In this document: piece by piece, positions 1 to 10,728 of the stretch
How positions within the stretch are numbered: position 1 is the stretch's first letter
How the letters are laid out: each line of letters starts with the position of its first letter
Assembly (NCBI GenBank): GCA_032622095.1
Contig: CP136063.1
Coordinates: forward strand, 78,965,980 to 79,029,979
DNA length: 64,000 nucleotides
Source of the DNA: Siphonodentalium dalli
Taxonomy: Eukaryota > Mollusca > Scaphopoda > Gadilida > Siphonodentaliidae
Direction of reading: 5' to 3'
The notes under the pieces: model-generated
Database searches by the model: none
Seen by the model: only the letters and a program-made list of their open reading frames with translations
Told to the model about the DNA's origin: nothing
Translations under genes and position numbers: made by a program

Positions 1-1700
1 GCAATTTGGTACTTCAGAGAACCAAACATATAGGTACTATGTGGAGAACCTGCCCAGATACCAAGCCGACGGCAAATTTAACAATGAATGTGGCATGTTA
101 GATTCCAAATGATGCTACGGTGTTTAAACATCGAATTAAGTACAAAATCACGACCGATGTTCTTTGAGATCATGTTATCAGTTACATCGACTCCCTTGCA
201 TAGTGAAAAATGAAATAATCCAAATTATACATGTATTACTTTTATTAGTATAGAACGTTGATCGTTTTTTTGTACTTAATTCGATTTTAATATCTCGATT
301 TCATGATTTCCCTTAACCGTTCCCTGCATGTGGAATAAAATTTGTCTGAATGGCTAAAATAATCGGCCAAATTTGTGTGCAATAATATTAAAGTAAACAT
401 TATAAATAAAGCATCTTAAACAGGTCAGGGTGGAACACCAATCGACCTATAATAGCCCGATAAATAACCTACCTTGCGATAAATCGCAAACATCGAATCG
501 CAAACTACTTTGCAATACATATATGCGATTTAGTGCGAAGGTTTTCGATTGATCACAAAGGTTTGTGATTAATCGCAATGGTTTGTGATTTATCGCAAAG
601 ATATATTTTCATGTATTGGCACTAATGGGCCTCAACCGTATAAATATAGATATAAATCTTACATTTTCAACAGGTCTGAGTGAACCACCAATCGATCTAT
701 AATAGCACGGTTGGGCTAAAATAGATCGATCGCTCTTTCACAGCCAGCATGCATATGATATAAGAGGAGCAAACATTTACGATAAATCACACGACAACTT
801 TGCGAAAAATCATAAACACCTTTGCGATAACTCGCAAACATTTAGATAAATCTCAAACATCTTTACGATAACTCTCAGACTACGAAGTAGGTGATTATAT
901 TTTGCGATTTATCGCAAAGATGTTTGAGATTTGTCGCAAAGGTTTTTTAGCGCTAATGGGCTTCTGTGAACATTAAAAATCAGACATCTTAAACAGGTCT
1001 GGGTCAGGATTTCCCTGACCTGTTGTTTGCACGTGGTGTAAAATTTGTCTGATTGTCTGAAATAATTGTCAAAATTTCTAAATTTGTGTGTAATTAAAGT
1101 AAACATTATAAATCAGACATCTTAAACAGGTCTGAGTGAACAACCTATATATCAATCAATAATGGCACGGTCGGGCTAAAATAATCCGATCGGTCATTCA
1201 CAACCAGCATGCATGCGTGATGAGGTGAGCAAACAGCGATAAATCACAAAACAACTTTGCGAAAAATCACAAACACCTTTGCGATAACTCGCAAACTTTT
1301 GCAATAAATCTCAAACATCTTTACGATAACTCTCAGACTACGTACTGGGTGATTATATTTTGCGATTTATCGCAAAGATGTTTTAGATTTGTTGCAAAGG
1401 TTTTTTGGTGCTAATGAGCTTCTGTGTAAACATTATAATCAGACATCTTGAAAACAGGTCTGAGTGAACAACCTATCAATCTATAATTACCGGGTTGGGC
1501 CAAAATGGACCGATTGGTCTTTCACATCCAGCATGCATATGGGATAAGGGGAGCAAACCTTTGTGGTAAATCCCAAATAAATCACAAACATCTTTGCGAT
1601 AACTCGCAAACCTTTCCAATAAATCTCAAACATCTTTACGATAAATCGCAAACTGAGAATATTCAAAATAAACATATGTAAATATTCAAACAAACATAAT
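1..1700. repeat. Dispersed repeat with GCGATAAATCGCAAA-type arrays
   Basis: A module opening with AACAGGTCTGAGTGAAC, then CTATAATAGCACGG and a CAGCATGCAT segment, recurs near 421, 671, 1125 and 1456. Each is followed by degenerate short words such as GCGATAAATCGCAAAC and GCGATTTATCGCAAAG. The first 360 bases (TTTGTACTTAAT, ACAAATTT and GAATAAAATTTGTCTG words) return in inverted orientation around 48.33-48.9 kb, so this is a dispersed family and not a local satellite. No coding potential is visible. Class unknown; a subterminal-repeat-rich non-autonomous transposon is possible. Confidence 0.7.
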
Positions 1701-2366
1701 TTCAATAGTCAAGAAATTTAGAGTTCCCTCTCTTACAACAGTGAGCTATGTGCCAGGAAGACCGATCTATTTAGCTCGATCAGGATATTATAGTTAATCT
1801 GTGGTTCACTCAGACCTTTCTTTATACCATAATAAATATCGCGTAAATAGTATGTAATTGTCATAGTTCCTAAGCCAAAGTCTGTTCCAGAACCTGTTGC
1901 AAAGTGTGTACCGGTACATGTAAAAAGCGTGCGATAAGCAAAATACTCCACAATGGTGAGACCACACTAATGAACTTTGGTTAATTAAAACTGGCACGAT
2001 GTTGTTTGCAAAATAGCGCTTACTAGTCCTCGCCACAAGATTTTGGTGTTGAATGGGTCACCAGAATCAATATCCCCTGCGAACCATGCTAACATATTTC
2101 CGTGTAGATGTAAGTTTGTTTGAATAATGAGACTGTCGATAATATAGTTATTAACTACAAAACACATAATTGTTCTCCTCATAGTCATACCTGAAACAAT
2201 TTTAATTTAACCCATACAGAGCCCCATACAAACATGAGCAGACGACACTCTTCAATATGCTTCTATATATGTGTGGGGCTCCCTGCAGGGTAATGGATGT
2301 TTTTTATTTTATGTCCTAAAAATTGTAAGAAACATTTATTTAAAAAAAATGATAAAATATTGTTAG
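1701..2366. other. Non-coding stretch, nothing recognised
   Basis: Short overlapping open frames occur on the minus strand but none resembles a known protein. A pair of GGGGCTCC/GAGCCCCA words near 2218-2285 gives a loose inverted repeat around ACACTCTTCAATATG. Confidence 0.4.
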
Positions 2367-2435
2367 GCCAATGCATTCTCTTATATATGCGAGGCGATCT
2401 ATGGTCGACTCGCATATATACGAGAATGCATTGGC
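2367..2435. repeat. 69-nt palindrome (lone copy of the MITE hairpin)
   Basis: A near-perfect palindrome opens with GCCAATGCATTCTC and closes with GAGAATGCATTGGC, with TTATATATGCGAG arms and a CGATCTATGGTCG centre. It is the same palindrome found twice in each TTAA-flanked MITE at 44.2 and 57.6 kb and in a variant at 20.58-20.71 kb. Here the enclosing CCCTTTACCC/GGGTAAAGGG termini were not found, so it is a remnant or a related element. Confidence 0.8.
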
Positions 2436-4561
2436 ACAGGGTAAAAAAATCCCGACTTACGACTGGATTTGACATGGCGGGTCACATATATGAACTTAAT
2501 GTTGTTGAAGAAGTGTTGGCTGCGGAAAATTAATTTAACCCTTTCTATACTAAATACTCATTGACTAGTAGTTCCCTCATGTAATGTTTCAACCAAATTT
2601 CAACAATTTGGAGTTTTAAAAGCTGCGTACTTGGATTTTAATTTAAAGATGGTCTACCATCAAGTTATATATAGTTTCCTGGGTATAAAATAATATGAAT
2701 TGATGACCCTGTCCGGAAACGCTTCTATCATTTAACAAGCGGGAGAACTCAGTCTCCATGATCATCACATGAACGCTTCGTGAACGTCTGTTCTAAAAAA
2801 TAAGAATGAACAATTGTCCCAATTGATATAAGAAAATATTATTTTAAATTATTATTTTATTTTGCGGTAGTATAATTCGAAATGGCTATACAGGGCGTAT
2901 TTTGCTACGCACTAGCGGTGCTCTTGTTTGGAAATACAGGCGCTGATCCAAGGTTTTAAGTTTCGACACCATTTTGGTCCTAGCGCGATATTCCATAGGC
3001 ATATACTCAATGGCCGCATGGCAGATAGATGGAGGTGGGCTTAGGAGGGGGTGTCATATGATTGGGCTTGGGAAGGACGTGTCCCCATATGGATAGTGAG
3101 GGGTCTGGGTTACTCTCAATTCAATAGATCCGAACATCATTTCTGTGACATTTATTATCTATTATTATTGTTTTAATTATGTCATAATATTATACTCAAG
3201 TTGTATAAGTGAGTTGTTTGCTTTCCCGAACCTTCGTTCCCAAAAACACCGAAATTAGGTGAGTTATCAACCGCTTTCAATGTATCGTTTGACAATGGTA
3301 CTATACAAAATAAAAATTAACTTCACAGTTAAGTTGGTAATATTAAGGAGTATATATACATATGGCACAAATTTCCTATAAACAATAACAACTCACATAT
3401 CATATTACAAACTGTCACTGAATGATTACTATATGGAACCCACATGTAATGTTTAATCAATAGATTCACATAAATGTATATGTAAATTGGTTCACGCTGG
3501 CAGAACTGGAAGACAAAACTAATTAACAATGGCAGTGTTTCATTTACTTTGTTTTATGTCATAGTTCTTGATTGTTTTACATATATGTGGGCCATTATTT
3601 CTAGTATATAAGCATGTGAAAGGAGACAAAATTGTCATTTAAAAACCAAAGAGATATCAATATAATTATCAGTTATTCCATTGATAATACCACTTGGGTT
3701 TCTGTGTGCCGTTACCTCATAAATCAATAATACCGACATGCCAACAAAATTCTTCGGAAATTCCAACGGATATTTACAAAAATAATGCTCGGCTAGTATT
3801 TACTGTTATATATAGCTACGATGCCACTGATCATTTTGACTTCCAATTCTATTTGTGACTGTTTTCCCAAGTATAGTTGATGTACAAAATCATGACAAAT
3901 TCCAAATATTACTGTTTGATTATACTTAATTTTGGCGCCCAAACTCAGGGCACCCAAACCTGTTGTAACGGGTCGGGAAATGCCCTAGATCTGTGCCTGA
4001 CATATGAATATTTATCACATTAGATTAACTTCTGTAAGAATTATGCCTCATCTACAAGCTGAGCTACAGTTTTATTAACACTTTTATTAATGTATCTCTT
4101 TCGTCTATTATTTGCAGGTAGCAAAATATTTGAAACTACATAGGACCAACGGAGAAGTTCAGCACGAACACCTAATATCGTGATCCGGGCTCTGAGCTTG
4201 AGGTGGCGCAGTTCGATGTTCGTAATAAGAATTAAAGGTTTATCAACGTACCCACATCACCAGCATGTATGCATCAAAGTTGTATCAAAGCGTATTTCCA
4301 GCAAAGGATGAACATCATACAATGTTCTGCCTCCAGTAAGAAACCACGTCTTTGATTGGTCAGAGAACCACGCATCATGTCCCATGTTTACACCTGGAGA
4401 CGTCAACATAAGGGAATCCAAGACAACCGTCTCATTGTCTCTCGATTACCTGCTTTTTTCTTTCCGTCGTTTACGTTGAACAACGTTATGGAGTGAGCGA
4501 TAGGAATAAATGTCAAATTGATGTCTATAGCCAGGACTGTCGGCAGAACATATACATTATT
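2436..4561. other. Non-coding stretch, nothing recognised
   Basis: AT-rich, with stops in all frames. I see no gene, RNA or clear repeat apart from scattered short AT runs. Confidence 0.4.
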
Positions 4562-4699
4562 GTGGTGGATTGTCGATAACATGGTGTGACAATGACAACT
4601 TCCAGCCTATGCTCAACCTCGTCGATTCGCGACTCAGATGAACATAAACCAAAGCCATGAATGTCACACCATGTTATGGTTACCGTCAATCCACCGTGC
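4562..4699. repeat. Imperfect hairpin, ~30-bp arms
   Basis: The arm at 4562-4590 (GTGGTGGATTGTCGATAAC, ATGGTGTGAC) is the reverse complement of 4663-4699 (GTCACACCATGTTATGG, CAATCCACCGTGC), with a small indel and a ~70-nt loop. It could be a decayed MITE or a foldback remnant. No target duplication was identified. Confidence 0.6.
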
Positions 4700-6404
4700 A
4701 ATAACTTATAATAATGCAGGAAATATAATTGAAGGTCAAGATCGACTAAAATCTGTGGCAACGGATGGAGTTGCATATTTTTCAGTGCAATGTTTCCTCG
4801 TCAGAAACCAGACCCGATGATATCATGTTATAACACAAAACAATTACTGGGTAAATATTTAAACTGGTAGCCCTATTTTGGTTAGTTGTTAAGCCTGATC
4901 ATATTTGTATATTCATTTCAGTAGCCATAAGTTTGACTTTAAATCCAAATGACGGTCTGCGTTCCAAAGTACACCTAATAGTAATAACATTAGCTTTGAA
5001 GTTTTCCCGAACCACCTTTATACAAGTCTTGTATGTCCCAGAAAGACGCATTTATGTCATAACACAAAATACAAGGAGAGAAAATGCAACTTCCTACAAA
5101 TATTTCCGCCATAAAAATGTGAAATAGCCTTAGACATTCAAAATATCATGCATACAATATGTGTTAATTTTACATCGGATTTCGAAACCTGAACGCTACG
5201 TTGAAAATGTTTGGATCTTTAATCTACAGTTAAGATGACATGCAACCGTTTTTATCATTTGGCTAAGAAATTAATTTAGTTGGTTGCTGGTTGGGTCGGC
5301 CAGCATATCCTGCAAACACGATACTTTACTATCGCGCATATCTGCCGATATGCGGCGTAACGTTTCAATGTTTTGAGATAGGATTCACATTTCACCCAAC
5401 ACATAGCATATTTCTGCAAAATGATAAGTTCAGTCATACATGTATGTATTCTTTTTCAAAGTGTATCTTATAGTCTTAATTGAATACAGAGCCAATGGTA
5501 TGATTAGACAAGAGAAAGAAGAGTTTACGGCCTGTCTCAAAATTGTTTTCATAATCTGATATGATCAAATAGATAATGTTGGGGCTATCTGGGCTATAGG
5601 ATGGAATATCATCTAACTGAAAATTGTGATAGTTACAGAAACACAAACTTCGCGATTCCACTTGTTGGGATCAGGGCCGATCATTACACATTGATATGTG
5701 GGGACATAGACCACTCTAAAACCGCTGCATGTCACCTTTAAGAGCTTATTTCTGTTATTTCATGTATAAATTTCACTATCATCGAGATGTATGAGGTTGT
5801 GTATTATACAATGTAAACCAGTTCTAATTTAAATTACACTCTTGAATATGCTTTGCATGGCAGAGTCTAAAGAAAATATATGATAATTCCATCAGACTAT
5901 TGACGATGTTCAGTGTCTATATTTGAAGAGTCCGGAATTGATCAATAGTAGCCAGCAAGGAGAATAGAATTAAGTATTTCCAAGAATTTCAACAGTTTGC
6001 ACCCGTTTTTGATCCGCCAAAACCAAAGTGGAAGGAGATATCATTATGTCAGTCGCAGAATTTATACACTTGTTCGTTCTTTTGTATGACAAGACACAAC
6101 AGGTGTATCCTCATGTCATGGCTGATCGGTCAGCTGTATCAGTTGATAAACACATGCATGACTGAACATGTGATTAGAATACAGGGACGTTTTCATTTAT
6201 TGTATAAGCTCTTTGTAACTATACCAGAATAAAATTTCTGAATTCGAAAAACGATGGGTGCATGGCGTGTTCAGCAGAAGTTGGGTTTAGATAAAGGTAC
6301 TTCCACGCGGCGTTGTCGCCCGATACGCTCGGTACGCCGCGCGGTTTGTTTTTAGCGGCAATTGCGTTTCTGCGACTATGGCGATTTCTGCGGTTGCTCC
6401 TATA
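4700..6404. other. Non-coding stretch; GC-richer patch near 6.3 kb
   Basis: No recognisable coding. From 6300 to 6400 the composition turns GC-rich (ACGCGGCGTTGTCGCCCG), comparable to 8.23-8.46 kb, immediately beside the MITE. The short minus-strand frame across this boundary is a chimera of flank and MITE and is not a gene. Confidence 0.4.
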
Positions 6405-6855
6405 GGTTACAGTGAAGTAATTATTTCCCATAGGCCTCAGTGTTAACATATAATGGCCTGCAGCCCTGACTATCCACAAATTGTGATAAATGAGTACATG
6501 GTCACCGGAATTGGCATCTGCGCAAAGTTTCTGCATAAAAAAAATCATATCGTCGAGCATGGAATGTACCTTTAAATTTGGGATTTATAATCGAGAGTCA
6601 GAATTGCATAAACAAAATATTGACATTTTTCACGTCATACCAAAAAAATTAAATCTAGGAACCACGTGCTTTACAATGTGCCAATGTATTGTTTGGAGTC
6701 TGAAATTTCAAGAGGAGTGATTGCATGTATTATATATGTTTAAATATCGAAACTACTATTAACCAACCAGAGCCCAGAATTTTTTTAATTCTCTCCTGCA
6801 TCTTGGTCCAAAATCCGTTAGAGGGCGCTACCAATCGAATTACTTCACTGTAACC
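6405..6855. mobile_element. TA-flanked MITE, full-length copy (451 bp)
   Basis: The terminal inverted repeat is GGTTACAGTGAAGTAATT at the left and AATTACTTCACTGTAACC at the right, bounded by TA (6403-6404 and 6856-6857). A TA target duplication with short TIRs and no coding points to a non-autonomous Tc1/mariner-type element. A second copy lies at 7742-8066 and lacks an internal ~126 bp. Confidence 0.88.
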
Positions 6856-7741
6856 TAAAGTGACAACAATGACATGCCATCTGAAAATGACACAAATCGG
6901 TCACTGGACTCATCACATTTGAAAATAAAATACAAAATCTCTATCCATGACTTTGTTTTCGTCTTATTAACCCTTTCCTGACCCCACTCCTGTTTACAAT
7001 TGCAACACAAAATATCTTAAAAAGAACACGAAAAGTCACCATGTGAGGTCCATGTCGATAAAGTAAACGATGGTAGCATATATACCCATCATTGGTGTGA
7101 AAGCTGACCGATTTCTCTCTGAGAAAATATGGACGATGGTTCGCCTGATAAACATGGACACGCTGGAGCTTGAATTGGGCGCACTTGACAAATTCTGAGT
7201 CCTGGTAAACGAAATTTTGGCAACAAATGAAGTTTTGAGTGCAGCAGAATGATTATGTGCCTACATGTATGTGCATGGAAACAGCCACATCACTCAAACA
7301 CACCACCGTGTTACACTTTTTGTCGACAAGCCACCTTAAGCAGACTAATTGGCTGCCATTTAACCCTGCACTGATCATGTTTTACATCAAATTTTAGAGA
7401 CCTGCCACAGATAGCGATGTAGTTTGCTCTCATGGCTAGTCGAAAAGCCTTAATTTCGGTTGTGTACTGACCCTCGATGTTCAGTGCGTGATTTGTTACC
7501 ATGACATTCATTAAAGGTACACATATGGGTTCATAACGGACAAAAAAGGGAGATTTTCGAGGTGAAAATTTGAAGCAAAAATTGTCCCAGATAGGTTAAT
7601 ATAGGCTTCTCATTGATTACCACCGACTCAAATAATATAATATGTCACGTGCTACAAGTTCCCTAATTGTTTGTTGGTCAATGTTTATAGGAAACCCACC
7701 ACTGGGCCCAAATGAGAAAAAAGGATCATTTTTGTGCTTTA
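6856..7741. other. Spacer between the two MITE copies, nothing recognised
   Basis: No coding similarity, tandem repeat or hairpin seen here. Confidence 0.4.
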
Positions 7742-8066
7742 GGTTACAGTGAAGTAATTATTTACCATAGGCCTCAGTGTTAACATATAATGGCCTGCAG
7801 CCCTGACTATCCACAAATTGTGATAAATGAGTACATGGTCACCGGAATTGGCATCTGCGCAAAGTTTCTGCATAAAAAAAATCATATCGTGCCAATGTTT
7901 TGTTTGGAGTCTGAAATTTCAAGAGGAGTGATTGCATGTATTATATATGTTTAAATATCGAAACTACTATTAACCAACCAGAGCCCAGAATTTTTTTAAT
8001 TCTCTCCTGCATCTTGGTCCAAAATCCGTTGGAGGGCGCTACCAATCGAATTACTTCACTGTAACC
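7742..8066. mobile_element. TA-flanked MITE, internally deleted copy (325 bp)
   Basis: Same termini and TA flanks (7740-7741 and 8067-8068) as the 6405 copy and nearly identical sequence. The segment present in the first copy between ATCATATCG and TGCCAATG is missing. Same orientation as the first copy. Confidence 0.88.
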
Positions 8067-8704
8067 TATATTTCCGTTGATATCATGGTCCCATTATTAT
8101 TCACGTATGTTTGTTTAAAATGACTGCATTGTGAAGCGATGAAAAATCACTTTCAAAAACTGACCTGGACTGAAAACTGCTGTGGTTCCATGTGTCTTCG
8201 TTCTATGCCGTCACTCTAAATGGCGGAATTTACCGAAAAATCGCAGAGAGAAACGCGGTACGCGCAGCACCGCGCCGCTGGACTAGGACCACGATATAAT
8301 CCTGTGACAGCGTTTTCTGCGTTTTGATCGATGTCGCCCGCGTCGCACGCCGCATGCAATCACCCATTGCACGCAATGTGTTCTAAGTGGTCGTATCGCG
8401 CGATATGCGTGGCATGCCGCGTTGCAAACGCCATATGCAAGGGCGTTAAGAATATTACCCATCTGGGGTGTAGACCGGAAAGATCTCACACCGTTTCGTC
8501 CAGATATTTCGGCCCAACACGAGGCTTGCCAATTGTCCGGACCAAATACATGTAACTGGCCCCGAAGATCAGATTTATCCAAGCCCACATCCCAGGTCAT
8601 GATGGGTTATTTTTTTGAGAATCCACGAGCCTCGTACTTACTTTTTGTTTTATACATATACCGCATTTTGGCTCATTTCAGTAGGTACATAACGGTTCAT
8701 GTGG
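8067..8704. other. Non-coding stretch with a GC-rich patch
   Basis: 8220-8560 is unusually rich in CG dinucleotides and in the words GCGC and GCATGC. Long frames on both strands here follow from the scarcity of AT-rich stop codons. No protein family is recognised. The last nine bases (8696-8704) are the left target duplication of the foldback element. Confidence 0.45.
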
Positions 8705-10728
8705 GAGAGTGGCTAAAATGCAAGCTTGGCGCCAAGCTTGGCAGTTTTTAAGGCAGGTGACTAAAAGACAAGCTTGGCGTTTTCAAATTTTTAAAAAGCC
8801 TTTTAAACGCTGTTTTCGGGTGAATTATGCGGGAATAGCACCAGTTAATTACTTATATGGCCCATTTTCGTAAATTAATCGACAATAGTGGCAGTAATGT
8901 CCCCGATTGGTTGGTTAATAGGGGGCGTGGTCACAAAATCAAAACATCGTCTTTTTACGCAGATTTCTTGTCGGTTTTTGGTCGATTTCTCTTTTTAAAC
9001 ATCAGTTGGACTCAGTTTTTTATTCAAAACATGTTGAATGGTTATCATTTATCACTCTCATAGTCGAGCTTGGCGGTTTTGAACATTATATGCGAAGAAT
9101 TTTTGACTTTTAGATGACCGACCACCGAACCGCCAAGCTCGAATAAAAAATCTAAATCATATAAAAGTCGAAAAGTCGAAAAGTATTCAATGTTAAAAAC
9201 CGCCAAGCTCGAGTATATATGTGAAGAACGATAATCATTTTACATGTTTTTACATGAAAAATAGCTGGGACATGTTTTAGAAACGAGAAATCTCAGGAAA
9301 TTCAGCTTCATATTTTGATTTAAAATTCGAGCTTGGCGGTTCGGTGGTCGGTCATCAAATGTCAAAACTTCTTAATATAAAATATTCAAAACCGCCAAGC
9401 TCGAGTATATTTGTGACGAATGATAATCATTTTACATGTTTTTACATAAAAACTAGTTGGAACGTGTTTTAGAAACGAGAAATCGGCCGAAATTCAACTT
9501 AATATTTTGATGTTTTATTCGAGCTTGGCGGTTCGGTGGTCGGTCATCTAAAAGTCAAAAATTCTTCGTATATAATGTTCAAAACCGCCAAGCTCGAGTA
9601 TATTTGTGAAGAATGATAATCATTTTACATGTTTTCACATAAAAACTAGCTGAAACGTGTTTTAGAAACGAGAAATCGTCGAAAATTCAGCTTAATATTT
9701 TGATTTTTTATTCGAGCTTGGCGGTTCGGTGGTCGGTCATCTAAAAGTCAAAAATTCTTTGTATATAATGTTCAAAACCGCCAAGCCCGATTATATTTGT
9801 GAAGAATGATAATCATTTTACACGTTTTTACATAAAAACTAGCTGAAACGTGTTTTAGAAACGAGAAATCGGCGAAAATTCAGCTTAATATTTTGATTTT
9901 TTATTCGAGCTTGGCGGTTCGGTGGTCGGTCATCTAAAAGTCAAAAATTCTTTGTATATAATGTTCAAAACCGCCAAGCCAGATTATATTTGTGAAGAAT
10001 GATAATCATTTTACACGTTTTTACATAAAAACTAGCTGAAACGTGTTTTAGAAACGAGAAATCGGCGAAAATTCAGCTTAATATTTTGATTTTTTATTCG
10101 AGCTTGGCGGTTCGGTGGTCGGTCATCTAAAAGTCAAAAATTCTTTGTATATAATGTTCAAAACCGCCAAGCCCGATTATATTTGTGAAGAATGATAATC
10201 ATTTTACACGTTTTTACATAAAAACTAGCTGAAACGTGTTTTAGAAACGAGAAATCTGCGAAAATTCAGCTTAATATTTTGATTTTTTATTCGAGCTTGG
10301 CGGTTCGGTGGTCGGTCATCTAAAAGTAAAAAATTCTTCGCATATAATGTTCAAAACCGCCAAGCTCGACTATGAGAGTGATAAATGATAACCATTCAAC
10401 ATGTTTTGAATAAAAAACTGAGTCCAACTGATGTTTAAAAAGAGAAATCGACAAAAAACCGACAAGAAATCTGCGTAAAAAGACGATGTTTTGATTTTGT
10501 GACCACGCCCCCTATTAACCAACCAATCGGGGACATTACTGCCACTATTGTCGATTAATTTACGAAAATGGGCCATATAAGTAATTAACTGGTGCTATTC
10601 CCGCATAATTCACCCGAAAACTGCGTTTAAAAGGCTTTTTAAAAATTTGAAAACGCCAAGCTTGTCTTTTAGTCACCTGCCTTAAAAACTGCCAAGCTTG
10701 GCGCCAAGCTTGCATTTTAGCCACTCTC
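8705..10728. mobile_element. Foldback/Mutator-like non-autonomous element, 2.0 kb
   Basis: The left arm (8705 to ~9150) is the reverse complement of the right arm (~10290-10728). The ends read GAGAGTGGCTAAAATGC and GCATTTTAGCCACTCTC, and next to each lies an internal AAGCTTGGCGCCAAGCTT palindrome. The flanks TTCATGTGG (8696-8704) and TTCATCTGG (10729-10737) form a 9-bp target duplication with one mismatch. The interior holds direct repeats of a ~193-bp unit. Long TIRs plus a 9-bp duplication are typical of Mutator-like and foldback elements; no transposase is present. The 68-codon frame at 8857-9063 is mirrored at 10370-10576 because it lies in the arms, and it is probably not a gene. Confidence 0.88.
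9329..10320. repeat. 193-bp tandem repeats inside the foldback element
   Basis: The word GAGCTTGGCGGTTCGGTGGT begins at 9329, 9521, 9714, 9907, 10100 and 10293, giving spacings of 192, 193, 193, 193 and 193. Each unit ends in AAAACCGCCAAGC, so every unit can fold on itself. One unit in opposite orientation sits at ~9062-9145. The nearly constant period and high identity suggest recent amplification by unequal exchange. Confidence 0.92.

Noticed and set aside
9329-10320. CRISPR-like regular repeats
   Set aside because: Repeat plus spacer are equally conserved at a 193-bp period, so this is a tandem repeat in animal DNA.
8857-10576. Two identical 68-codon ORFs in opposite directions
   Set aside because: They are the mirrored arms of the foldback element; identity reflects the inverted repeat and not gene duplication.
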